Assembly: GCA_947044365.1 (NCBI GenBank)
Contig: OX345638.1
Span: forward strand, 2,300,701-2,364,700
Source: Petrosia ficiformis
Lineage: Eukaryota > Porifera > Demospongiae > Haplosclerida > Petrosiidae
Direction: 5' to 3'
DNA: 64,000 nucleotides
Shown: piece by piece, positions 37,201 through 47,773 of the stretch
Numbering within the stretch: position 1 is the stretch's first letter
Layout of the letters: each line of letters starts with the position of its first letter
Notes under the pieces: model-generated
What the model saw: the letters and a program-made list of their open reading frames with translations, nothing else
Database searches by the model: none
What the model was told of the DNA's origin: nothing
Made by a program: the position numbers and the translations under genes

Positions 37201-40200
37201 TCTCTGCAGCTACTGGTGTGATGAGGCTGGTTGGGTTAATACGATCCCAACAACAGGCCTGGCAAGAAAGACTTACCTCAAGACAGATGAATAAAAACTT
37301 AGAAGGTTCTCCATCTTTGGAAAGAAATCCATATGATTTGTCTATATCAACAATATCGAACAGGTTTGGAGTTTTATAGTACGTGTACATGTAGTAAAGA
37401 CACTCATGGGTTTTATTACATATAATCATGTACATGTACATACATAGTAATGATACATACATACATACATACATGTACATACATACATACATACATACAT
37501 GTACGTACATACATACATACATAGTAATACATACGTACACACACACACACAAAAGAGACATGCAGGATGTGATAGAAGTTTACAATTCATTTATCTACAT
37601 GTAGTACTGGACTGAGGAGTGATCATTCAACTCCTCTCCCATTATCAACTGATAGCAATGAAGATCATAGTATCAATACCAGAGAAGGTGAACTACAAAT
37701 GACAATTGAGACAACGTCTGGTACTGAAGAAGAGAAAGAAAGAATTGAGAATGAAGAACATGTCGAGGTTAATGGTAGAGGATATAGTAAGAGAGATGAT
37801 AGGACTCAGAATCAGGTTATACCTAGTCTTGTAGTTCCAATGCCTGAGGCTATATGTCCATCTGAAGGTGAGAGTACATTATTATAAATTTATGTGTTAT
37901 AATCACATCATGTATATACATGTACATGTAGTTTCTACAAACACGAATGTTCACTTGAGTAAAGATGAAGACAAGAATGATCAGATGTCTCCTCCATCAA
38001 CCACTGTTACTAATACATCAGTACCAATACCATATCCTTATCAGTTTCAACCAACTCACTTACCATACACTACTATGTATGGTTTAAACTCACCATTTCT
38101 TCATCCAATGTACAACTCAAACCAGTACTGGCCATATTCTTACTACCCCTGGATATACGGATCTGAAACCTTTCAAAATCATCAGCCTGGAGCAATGTTA
38201 GGAGGAATGAATGATGTATATAATACACCTTATCCTTCAACACAGAGTTATGAAACACCTCTTTATCATCCTGTACATATGCAAGGAACAGAGGTTAAAG
38301 ACAATGGAGAAGTAACTGGAGGGGATGCATATGCACCAATGGTACCATTAACTATGGTACAACATTCGCACACTGAAGGAAAAGAAGAAAATGGAGATGT
38401 ATACAAATCCACAATGTCTTTCACCTCCCCATCTGACACACATGTACATACACAAACAGAATCCATAGCACATATGAATCCTAACCTACATGTACAACCT
38501 AGTGTTTCTATTACATCATCATCTCGTATCAGCAGTACAGACACAAGCCACACATCAGCAGATATAAAAGAGTTTGACAATTCTATGGCATTTAATACTC
38601 CACTGGAGGAAGTGGGAGACGACAAATGTGGAAGTAATGATCATATCAAAGATTCTGTGATGTCTGAAGAAAAGGTTGACAACTCTGATCAAGAAAATGT
38701 TATAGTTGAAGAGAAAAAAGATACTTCTAGTACAAGTGAAGATGTAGATCGAGAACAATTCATACAGAGCTTATTAACTTCACTTAACCAGGACAGGATC
38801 CCAATACCAAATCCCAGGAATGAGTCTTCCGTACCAGTGTTACCTTATTCATTAGATATGTCAACCTCTTCTGATGAAACTGTAGAATTTGGAGCAGATA
38901 TTGGAAAGAAAGAGAGTACTGTTAGTCACATGAAACTTACCACTTCTCATGATGATAGTTCTAAGGAATCTTCAGTTACAGAGTCTTCGACTGTTAATTC
39001 ATCTATTGTTTCAACAGAAAGAACTCCTTCTGAAAAATCTCATCCACTGTCTCTTCAGGAAGCCTTCCTTCTCAAGAAGCAGTCGTTTGTAGAAACATCT
39101 AAAACGAGGTTGAGTGAATTAGGAATTCGTGCTAAAGAAAGAGAAAAGAAAATATCTAAAATGGTACCCAGTAAACCTTCATCTGGAAGTGGTGCTGGAA
39201 CTAGTAAAGAGAAGACAGTCAGTTTTTCAAGTCCACTACTACAAGGTGAGTGAATTCATATAGAAGAGGGCAAGGACACAGCAGAATGTCTCCTTCACCT
39301 CTCAGAAATTATATGAAAAATTATGCTATCATTGCTTTCAAATAAGGTACATAGAGCTACTCAGATAGTGACCTGAAAATGTCTATCTTAGGGCAGTGAG
39401 TTTACAAATACATGTAATTTTCTGGAGGGTCACACCCATAGTAGAGCTACTCATATAGTGACCGAAAATGTATATCTTAGGCCAGTGAGTTTACAAATGC
39501 ATGTAATTTTCTGGAGGGTCACACCCATAGTAGGGCTACTCATAGTGACCGAAAATGTATATCTTAGGCCAGTGAGTTTACAAATACTGTAATTTTCTGG
39601 AGGGTCACACCCATAGTAGGCATGATTCATACGTAATCCTCTCAATAAAATGTTTTGTATGAAAGGACATAACAGACAACTACATGTATTTGATTATATA
39701 TGTGGAAGTTGGTAATAATGTGATTATTTCTTTTAAGGATCAAGAGGCCCTCCAGCTCGATTATTTTCTAAAGCTAAGGAGAAAATTAGTACAAAAGAGA
39801 TGCATGAAAGAAATCTAAGGTACTCATAAAATGTGTATTAAAGATACATGTACATGTAATTACATAATAATGATTACATGTACATGTATGCACTGTTATT
39901 AGTGTGTTCATACACATATACAACGTATGTAAACTATATATTATTACTACTACAATTATAATTATTCAACCTTCCATTCTCACAAACATTATCACATACA
40001 GGGTTTCATAGAGAGGGCTGGGGCAGGGGCCCTGGGATTTCCCACTCCCAGAGCAAGTTTTCAAACTTTAATACTATAAGTCAGCTGTTAAACCATTGTG
40101 GTTTTTTAATATGTACACGTTTTAATATTATCAGTTACAGGCCACCTGAAGCAACCTCATTAAAACATTTCATTGGCGCAATACCCCCACATCCCCCTAT

Positions 40201-41744
40201 GATAATTCCCCTTTGCTGTTATTCCCATCCCACATTACATTTCTATATGAAAGCTTGTATATATACATGTATATACTGTAACTCAATAAGAAAACAGAAT
40301 GGATTGAAATTTGACATACACGACACAAAATGTGATGCAAGAATTGATATTGTTAATTATTCCACACTGACTGATTTATTAAACAAAACTACATACCCTG
40401 TGTGTTATATTCATTTTAATATCATACACATTAAATGTTTTATAGACTTTATCATAAACTACCTGAAGTACAAGAAAGACAGAAAATATTACAAAGACAA
40501 GAACTATATGCTAAGAATAGAGAAAGAGCTAAATCATATCATCAGGTAACCTCATACTGTGGTACAGTTTTTGATAAGCTCATATGGTGCACCATTGGCC
40601 CAAAGAGCTTCTTGTTTGGCACTGCACAGTTATCTTTTTGGGCCAGTGGCACAGTTAAATATGATTATATTGTCACTAACAGTCTTTATTAATTGGCTCA
40701 AGATGTATTCCTAATGGCACGCACACTAGCGATCTTTGAGCCAATTTGGCTCATGCTTCAAAATCTATCAGAAACTCTGCTGTGGGATATACATATACAT
40801 GTACATGTACAATGTACATACATGTATATACTAGAGTTGTACCTATACACGTATTATTTCATACAGTCTTTAAGATGAATTATGTGAACTGATGATGACA
40901 AGCTACTGTACATGTGTCAATACAATCGAATGTATCTCATTGTAAAAACAAGTGTATATAGAGAAAAAAAAACATCCCTATGATTGCTTTACAAATTTAA
41001 GTGATAACAGTATCCCTATGACTGCTTTGTGGTGTCCAGCATTCAGTAATCACGGCTGACTTTATCAAGCATGAAAGACAACAGCTTATTATAGTTATTA
41101 TTTTGATTATCTACTCTCTCTACTCGCCTGACCTTTCAAAGGACCTTTTAGAACTTCAGGAATATATTTCAGGCAGAATAGCTAGCTATTAGTTTCAGTT
41201 TCTACGTAAGCTACTTAACTTTCTTTCTGCTGGTCTGTAGAGCTCAAGCGCGCGTTCATTTACGCGCCACACCTATTAATTGACCGAGCCCCCGGGAATG
41301 ACACAACTTCCTTAACTACGTATACAACGCATACTCATGCAAGTGGACACAAGAAAAGAAAAAAATTTATATATATATATATATAGATTCAACCCCGTGG
41401 AAAGCAATCATAGAGATGGCCCTACGGGCCATAAAAAAAGAATAATTAACACTATGCTTGTGTCATGAGATACATTATCGATGACATAACTTGACCACTT
41501 ATAATTAATATATACACACTCTTCCCTCAACTTCCAGGACCAGCTCAGCTTGGACAGTCTTTAGCTTCTACCTACAAGCACACACACACACACACACACA
41601 CACACTGTACTACCAGCCATGAAATTATGAATACATTACTATTATGAGGTCATTTACACTTGTTTGTAGTCTGTACATGTATTACTATTCATAATGTATT
41701 AATTTCCCTTCCTACAGAATCTAAGAAAAAAGATGAAGATGTAG
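28213..41744 (+). CDS. CEP295: CEP295-like centriole protein (N-terminal LSPNE motif, C-terminal ALMS motif)
   Basis: Nineteen exons with consistent phases: 28213-28272, 28356-28409, 28594-28689, 28929-29039, 29614-29663, 30193-30232, 30281-30418, 32148-32276, 32352-32408, 32999-33082, 33139-33222, 33417-33507, 34402-34785, 37210-37363, 37605-37867, 37932-39245, 39738-39819, 40446-40545, 41718-41744; about 1105 residues. The N-terminus has KLSPNEQAALIQKRREEKRR, LLQVREQEKEFARQVREN and YIGQGHRDA, matching the start of CEP295/Ana1; then charged coiled coil; then a long disordered Ser/Thr/Pro region (exons 13-16) with aromatic YPYQFQPTHLPYTTMY; then an ALMS-type end, LYHKLPEVQERQKILQRQEL...NRERAKSY. 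CEP295 proteins build centriole walls and convert centrioles to centrosomes. It is shorter than human CEP295 (about 2,600 residues). The last exon could also be read in another phase, but NLRKKMKM fits the donor. Introns carry many transposons. Confidence 0.82.
29838..30136. repeat. MITE family H relative followed by two hairpins
   Basis: The stretch near 29838-30065 resembles the element at 55791-56018 (CACAA..GACGCAA, CACGAGGATAGGATCT, CAATCAGTTTTCAG). It ends in two hairpins sharing the core CCCAGCTTGGG: a 9-bp stem near 30066-30086 and a perfect 22-bp stem with 3-nt loop at 30090-30136. Confidence 0.65.
30820..31572. mobile_element. Possible TIR element (ACCCTCGCC ends)
   Basis: About 750 bp within the intron between CEP295-like exons 7 and 8, starting near ACCCTCGCCTACG and ending near GGCGAGGGT. 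The terminal match is short (9-10 bp) and no clear target duplication was found. Confidence 0.4.
31690..32143. repeat. TACATACATGTATATGTG tandem repeat
   Basis: Microsatellite-like array of roughly 24-bp units in the intron directly before CEP295-like exon 8 (acceptor TTAG at 32147). Open frames through it are artefacts. Confidence 0.93.
32461..32615. mobile_element. MITE family I (CAGGGGTATGGAAACA ends), copy 1
   Basis: 155 bp from CAGGGGTATGGAAACA to GTTTTCACACCCCTG, with interior CTAGTGAATGTCCGG. A diverged copy lies at 59488-59635. The CAGGGGT ends suggest hAT ancestry, but the flanks do not show a clear 8-bp duplication. Confidence 0.7.
33590..34345. repeat. 86-bp minisatellite, about 9 copies
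   Basis: Unit contains ACTATGTTTATGTACACAGG, ATACACATGTATTGTATATA and CATGCATACATGTAC. It lies in the CEP295-like intron between exons 12 and 13. Each unit carries a TTATGTACACAG|GTGCATG string that resembles both acceptor and donor, yet none matches the required exon phase or content. Confidence 0.95.
34867..36936. mobile_element. 2.07-kb TIR DNA transposon with 9-bp target duplication
   Basis: Inserted in the CEP295-like intron 34786-37209. Terminal inverted repeats of about 38 bp (ATAGATTGTATAGACTGCGT... with one mismatch) and a perfect flanking 9-bp duplication GGTTTTATC (34858-34866, 36937-36945). A 9-bp duplication with long ends fits Mutator-like elements. Inside, 35786-36037 is an open frame with LMWGHYHRLRCTPEFYIKWH and SPTFYQYTTYEV, probably a remnant of an element-borne protein; no catalytic DDE core is recognisable. 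It also holds the hairpins at 36321-36438 and 36534-36557. Confidence 0.9.
36321..36438. repeat. Long hairpin (about 38-bp arms)
   Basis: Arms CATGTTTCAGAGGTCTATAT... and its complement ending GACAGATGAAACATG, with nested GATATCACCC / GGGTGATATC. It may be a small MITE nested in the 2.07-kb element or part of its structure. Confidence 0.85.
39354..39620. repeat. About 90-bp tandem repeat, 3 copies
   Basis: Unit contains GAGCTACTCATATAGTGACC, AAAATGTATATCTTAG and TTTCTGGAGGGTCACACCCA. It lies in the intron between CEP295-like exons 16 and 17. Confidence 0.9.
40565..40779. mobile_element. hAT-like MITE family C, copy 2 (inverted)
   Basis: Runs from CAGTTTTTGATAAGCTCATA to CTATCAGAAACTCTG, in the opposite orientation to the other three copies. 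Flanks CTGTGGTA and CTGTGGGA match at 7 of 8 positions. It begins 19 bp after the donor of CEP295-like exon 18. Confidence 0.88.
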
Positions 41745-41965
41745 TGGATTTTTAATGTCAATATAACTCATTTCATTGTTTATCTTGTAACACGAGGCTT
41801 AATTTATTAATTATAATTATAATTATAGTAATTAAAATACATTGCTTGTACTGTATACAGTATACATAGCTCTAGATAGGGGTAAATAAGATTTAAATGG
41901 TATGCTCTACGTTAATCTGTGTAATCTTTAGTGTTGTTTTAGTAAAGGCTAATATAAATATACCA

Positions 41966-42660
41966 ATCAAATTCTATTATATATTGGTAATGGTTTTAGT
42001 GGATCTTGAGTTTTGTGTCAATCAATCTATTTTGCTGTGCTTTATGAGTATTCTGTAGGAGTTCTGAATACTGTATCTCAATGTACTGAAGTGAGGGATG
42101 GAGGTAAATTGCCTGCAAGAATTGTTGTATTGATTCCATCCAGTTAGGTGATGATTCATGTTTAGAAAGCAAACGGCACCATATTTGGAGTAGTCTGATG
42201 GTTGTGTGTGTAACTCTAACATGTTAGTAACAAGAGGTAGTACCTGTTCATAAAACAATGATGCTTGTTTCATATCAATGATGTCATAATCAGCTTCATC
42301 ACTGTAAGACTGATCTAGTTTGAAGTCTAGTTTGAGTTCAGTGAAGTGGTTCTTCTGTAAGACGACATTAAAGAAAGTTCTTATCTGTTCATTCTTAGTA
42401 GCTGATAATGGAATGAATATACTCAGCTCTTGTAGGCTAGTGTTGTGTGAAAGACCAGTTATCAGGGAAGACAGGTATGTACTAGATGATCAACTATTAT
42501 TTCCAGATATTCTATTGTTTGGTTTAGTGTTAACATATTTTGTAGACTATAGTACCTATACTCTCAGTAATGTCATTATTCTCAGTTACTCTATACAATA
42601 GTAAAAAGTTCAATAACACTCAGATGTGTCTAGATGTATGTCAAGTTGTAGACTGGGCTA
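41966..42660 (-). pseudogene. NLR fragment, LRR end only
   Basis: Minus-strand sequence closely related to the C-terminal part of the intact NLR: SLFYEQVLPLVTNMLELHT is recognisable and the end reads DPLKPLPIY. Frame is lost just after ELHT (an extra dinucleotide in the GTGTGT stretch) and further deletions occur near 42480-42650. No NACHT or death-fold part is present. It is probably a truncated tandem copy of the neighbour at 43012-45516. Confidence 0.85.
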
Positions 42661-43011
42661 TATCCAAGTGCTTCAGCTGTTATAAAAAAAAATTCAACTC
42701 ATAACTGGTGTATAACTATCATTGGTGAATTTAGAACCTATGCTGGGCAATGGTTTGATACTCCAGTTCATGCATGACACTGAGGGTACCAAATCCTCAA
42801 TCAGTGATATGTTACCCAAGGTAGAAATCACCGACAGTGTATCAAATTGCCACGTTAGTACAAAGTTCCTCTGTAATATATCTTTAGTGTTTAAAATTCC
42901 ACCTGGTGGATCAGTTAAAGTCTATAGTCAAGTACCAAACACAAGGAAAGGGTGAGTGATAGAATATTTCATTTTACATACAAAACTTCAAGCATGCACT
43001 ATAGCTATAGA
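42661..43011. other. Unassigned spacer between NLR fragments
   Basis: Contains a plus-strand frame at 42722-42955 (SVSNCHVSTKFLCNISLVFK...) ending before a GGGTGAGT donor-like site. Neither homology nor an acceptor supports it, so it is not called a gene. Confidence 0.4.
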
Positions 43012-45516
43012 TTATATAGTAAACTTTATAATTGGTAGTGGTTTTAGTGGATGATGATTTTTGTGTAGATCAATCGATCTCTTTTCATGTGATTTATGGG
43101 TATCTGTTAGAAGATTTGATCCCTTTATTCTAATGTACTGAAGTGAGGGATGTAGAAAGATAGCCTGTAAAAAATTTTGTATTAGTTTTGTCCAGTTAGG
43201 CGGAGATGATGTCAAACTGTAAACAACTCTGTAATTTATCTTGAGTAGTCTGATGGTTGTATGTAACTCTAACATGTTAGTAACAAGAGGTAGTGTCTGT
43301 TCATAAAACAATGATTCCCGCTTCGTGTTATCATATAAGTAAGATTGAATTACTCTAAAGTCTAGTTTGAGTTCAGTGAGGTGGTTCTTCTGTGAGATGA
43401 CATTAAAGAAAGTTCTTATCTGTTCATTGTTAGTATCTGATACTGGAATGAATACACTCAGCTCTTGTAGACTCGTGTTGTGTGAGAGACCAGTTGTCAG
43501 GAAGGAGAGGTATTTACTAGAAATTGTATCAACAAAACTATTCAAGTAAATCTCCAGATATTTTATTGTTTGGTTTAGTGTTAACATATTTTGTAGACTG
43601 GTACCCATACTGTCATCATTCTGTATCCACACTCTCAGAGATTTAAGTGTAGTATTACTCTGTAAAATAATAAAGAGTTCAATAACACTCTCAGATGTGT
43701 CTAGTGGTAAGTCAAGTTGTTGTAGACTAGGATGAGAGTGAAATAAAAGATGTGGTTGATATGGATGATATAGTTTAAGACAGTGTAGTCCTTTGATATG
43801 AGGAAGGAGTGATATTGTTGATAGTTTATGAGACTCCCATGAGTTAATCTCCAGAGTAGTGAGTGGTGTGTTTACCTCTACTATATTCAGTGATGATGGT
43901 AGGACATGATCAGGTACATTCAGTTTAAGAGTTTGTAGTGTGTGGTTACCTTTTAGTAAGTGTTCAATTGTTCCATCAGACTGAGGAGAAAAATTGCGAT
44001 CAACTTCAAGTGAGAACGATGTTATTGTTTTATTTCCTGTTACTCCATTAATCAAACTAGTGATAGTTTTTGGACTGACATATCGAGATTTACACTGAAA
44101 TTTCAGTTCTTGAACTGTAGAGTTCATTGTTATACATTTCTCTAGTTCAAAGTACTTGTGTGTATGTAATATGGAATTTGTACTCCCAACTTCTATTTCC
44201 ATATCTATTTTTAACAAGTGCAGTATTTTTACTAGAGGAAGGTTGAGTACTTCTATCATCACTAAACAGAGATCAAGTGGAATATTTCGTAATATACAAT
44301 AGAACTCTTGAATATTGTGTATGAATGATATTTTCAATAACTTGTACACTGAATCATCAGTTGTTCTATACAACATTACCTGTAGTATCTTACACTGGTT
44401 CTGTTGTGAGTTGTTTGTTAGTGTATTAGTAAGTATTTGTAACTGCTGGTCATTTAATAAAAATCCAAGGTCCAAGTGATTCCACGATGTGTTAGAGTTG
44501 TTGAGGAAATAACTGAGACACAATATGTCAAACAGTAATAAACTTACTTTATGTAGACACAGAGAGTGATTCTTCATGGATTGTGCTAATACTTGACATA
44601 ATTTTGTGTTCTGTGATTCATATAGGAGTTGAAGAAGGAGAATGTCAAGCTTATCAAAATAGTCTGAAGAGTAGTGAGTATGCCAACATGAACCCATTTG
44701 AATTTCTGGATTTTGTTGAAATCTGGAGTAATAACATGCATCAAATCCAAATTTTGGTTTCATCTTACATTGTAAGTCAACCTTTTTGTTGAAATACTGT
44801 TTGTAATCCTCATGTTCAAGGTATGTTAGACCTGATACAAACCTCAGACACATTCGAAAGTGATCATCATTAAAGTGATCATTAAACACTTTTTCTGTCT
44901 TCTCATACTTAGCTATCCACCATGCTGCTAGAAATTCCTGGATACTCAAGTGAAGGAATTGATAACTTTTCTCTCCATACACAGCAAACGTTGTCATTAG
45001 TCCTAGATAGTCCGCTTTGACAACTGACTCATTCAGAGACTGCTGGACTTGAAACAAAGAAAATGTCATTCTTGGAGTGTTTTCTTTCAAGCTTAGGTAA
45101 GCAAACCTACACATCTCTTGGAAAGGTGTAGATATGGCTGGTGATGGTAAATGATGAAGGCTGTTTATTTGTTCAGGTTCAGTTAATTGAGTCTTTTTCA
45201 CATATCTTCTGATAGTTTGTAGGATAAAGTTCTCATATAATTGTGTGAGTGTTGTTGGTAATTGTCCATTTTCCTTACGATAAACTAAGATGACTATGGA
45301 ACAGACTAGTGGTATATAACACAATGTCTGGACATCGTCTCGTACTTCAAGATCTTGGATGAGTTTCTTTGCTAGATGAGGCTCTTTTTCAAGTGTTCCA
45401 TGGACTACATTAATAATTTCTTGTACTGTAAATCCCATCACCTCAACATGTCTATTGATAGAGTCTAAGTCAAGCAGTGAAGAGGAGGCATAGCTACGAG
45501 AGGTAACAATTACTGC
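43012..45516 (-). pseudogene. NLR copy truncated inside NACHT
   Basis: An open frame of more than 800 codons, close to the intact receptor from VIVTSRSYASSSLLDLDSIN through FLHLSIQEFLAAWWIAKYEK and the leucine-rich repeats to PLKPLPIIKFTI. Similarity stops abruptly at 45516, within the NACHT sensor motif; the sequence beyond is unrelated AT-rich DNA. Walker A, Walker B, DEATH, CARD-like parts and the 2A leader are all missing. The remaining frame is free of stops, so truncation is recent, the fragment is still translated from an internal Met (near 45438), or an upstream exon was not recognised; the CAG at the boundary is shared with the intact gene and is not evidence for splicing. Confidence 0.85.
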
Positions 45517-46189
45517 ATATTATTTTATGAAACATTTTTCAGTTTTAACACGACATTAGCATTCACATAGTTCTCAGTTAAATCTTTTTTAGTTAAAGTA
45601 ACTAGGAAAATATGTTTACTGATTTGCTTGTATATAGTCAAGTTCAGAAATGAAGAATGTTCCTAGTGATGGCAATAGCATATCTGTAGAGTGAAAGTTT
45701 TATATTAAATAGTGTTTTTATAATTAAATAACTGCAGAAAAGAATTAATAATAATTATGAAATTATAACTATGATACAGAAACAATTGGTAGACCAATCT
45801 AATAATACTAGTGTAGTTTATGACCTGGTATTGTGTGTATTGTATTGTATATTTTTCACATGCAAGTAACTATTATAGCTATGTTCTCAAGGGCAATGTC
45901 CACATCTCCACTTCAATTGTTTCATGCACTTTTCAATTTCAAACAGCTCAAGAACAAAACGTTAATTTATAGTATATTTGCTGTAAAAAATACTACACTA
46001 CTTTCAAGTCATTCATGCGCTGATGGAATTGACAAGTAAGACTACCTCCAGATAACAAAAACTGGATTAAGTTTAGCCAACAAACAAAACTTAATTGTAA
46101 GAGGATATGAAATCCTAACCATCCACACTGGTCTTTAGTACACACCTATGGCTTGTCATATTTACTCCTGGTATAATCACTAATCGTAT
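45517..46189. other. No feature recognised
   Basis: AT-rich spacer with a few TTAGTTAA fragments. I see no exon signals and no repeat of note. Confidence 0.5.
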
Positions 46190-46414
46190 GTTGCTCATGC
46201 ATGCATAGTAGGAATTTTATACCTTCGTTTTCACAGGTATAATTATAATCAAATGAATTTACAAAATAATTATAACAAAATGAAGAATAATCTTTAAACT
46301 ACAGATACATCTGAGAAGACAAATGCAAATATTAATTATTTATACAACCAAAAGTAGAGTCAGTTTTAATTTTATTCAAGAAACTCCTGTTTAAAAGGGA
46401 CCAACTTTGAGTAG

Positions 46415-46708
46415 TTAACAATATTTAGTCTCATATCGAGGACACCAGTTTGCTTGGTAAGGCTCTTTGGGGGCATCTTTAGCAGAATAAAATCCTCCTG
46501 TAGCACCTTCACATATCGTCACAAGATAATCTGTAGTGCTGATGGTCCATGTAGATCCATTGAAGAATATTACTCGTTTCTTCGGGGTGTTAAACCACAT
46601 ATCTCTTCCACGCACTGTAGCCAGTGTCCTTTTGTAAAGGCCAGCACATTTAGCATAGTCTTGTTCGCATGGTTGTAAAACCAAAACAAATTCATCTGTA
46701 GTAGGCAT
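46415..46708 (-). CDS. Small protein of unknown function, 97 residues, duplicate 1
   Basis: Single open frame, start MPTTDEFVLVLQPCEQDYAK, end NWCPRYETKYC. Aromatic-rich beta-type pattern: CAGLYKRT, then RDMWFN, then VIFFNGSTWTIST, then GGFYSAKDAP and W. This GLY / W / FF-W spacing recalls small beta-rich modules of unknown function in various eukaryotes, but I cannot name a family. There is no signal peptide, and five cysteines. The duplicate at 47996-48289 differs in only one residue visible to me (Pro2 to Ala) while the surrounding DNA has drifted more, hinting at constraint or recent conversion. Confidence 0.65.
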   Translation of the reverse strand: MPTTDEFVLVLQPCEQDYAKCAGLYKRTLATVRGRDMWFNTPKKRVIFFNGSTWTISTTDYLVTICEGATGGFYSAKDAPKEPYQANWCPRYETKYC

Positions 46709-46929
46709 ACTACTGACTATATGTGCTATCTTATCTCTCTTGATCAGTTGCGGGAGGGATTAGAAATTTCACGTGTAAAACACTGTCACTGCGAAAACAA
46801 AAGCGTTTAAATAACACACTGATTGCTGATTGGTCATTCTAACCAATTTGATTGATCATATGATGAGTTTCATTTGCCTAACAGCATCTCTAGGAAGCCA
46901 ATGCTATCATGTTTCTAAAAATAAATTAA

Positions 46930-47180
46930 TCTTACTTCCATTAGAAGCATGATTATTATGTTTGTAATTGAAATTACAGATGTACTATCCATTAGGAACA
47001 TAATATTTCCATTCCTACTTCCATTAGAAGCATGATTATTATGTTTGTAATTGAAATTACAGATGTACTATCCATTAGGAACATAATATTTCCATTCCTA
47101 CTTCCATTAGAAGCATGATTATTATGTTTGTAATTGAAATTACAGATGCACTATCCATTAGGAACATAATTACTTCCGTT
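46930..47180. repeat. About 83-bp tandem repeat, 3 copies
   Basis: Unit TTAGAAGCATGATTATTATG ... TACTATCCATTAGGAACATA. It lies upstream of the 97-codon gene in both halves of the duplication (second array at 48510-48670). Confidence 0.88.
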
Positions 47181-47773
47181 AGAAGCATGATTATTGTTTT
47201 TCTAATTCAAATTATGGATGTACTATCTATCGTAATGGTTGTTTATACTTTCCATCTTAAAAATGTGTTCCTAATGGAAAGTACACACATTACTAACCTA
47301 TAAATTAGTTTGGTTATATGATCTTATGCATCTATCATGATGTTAAACATTGCATGTTCACAAACTACATATATGTATACTGCATGTGTGATAGAATTAT
47401 CACATTCTGTTTTGCAATCTGTAGGCAGCTACAAACATAATTTACAATGTTCCTATAATGGATAGTACATTGCAAGAACAGTTGTTGGTTGTTGTTATAG
47501 TGGCCCAGGGTCTGTTGCTGAACGTAATCAGGTGTATATATGATCATAACTAAGTAAGATCATTCTGTTGCTGAATGTGAGGCTATTGATAAAATACTGG
47601 TAAACTACTGGTCCTATTACTGAATGTAAGGCAGGCCGGTGTATTTAATTATCAGGGTTCAAAAAAGCTCAGCTTCCCCCCAAAAGCTCAGCTTCCCCTC
47701 CAAAAGCTCGGATTCCCCACCAAAACTTCCGATAATAATTATATTACTACTCCCAAATAGTGTCTACAGCGGT

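Larger units (their letters stand above)
46190..47690. repeat. 1.5-kb tandem duplication, left copy
   Basis: Matches 47774-49195 in order and orientation, starting at TATACCTTCGTTTTCAC and ending near GGCAGGCC...AGCTCAGCTTCCCCC. The two differ by scattered substitutions and by copy number of an internal 83-bp repeat (about three units here, two in the right copy). Confidence 0.93.

Noticed and set aside
42722..42955. 77-codon plus-strand frame between NLR remnants
   Set aside because: No recognisable similarity and no acceptor; it lies in a spacer between pseudogenes.
45500..45520. Splice acceptor (GCAG) at the NLR truncation point
   Set aside because: The CAG is part of the sequence shared with the intact NLR, so it marks homology rather than a new splice site.
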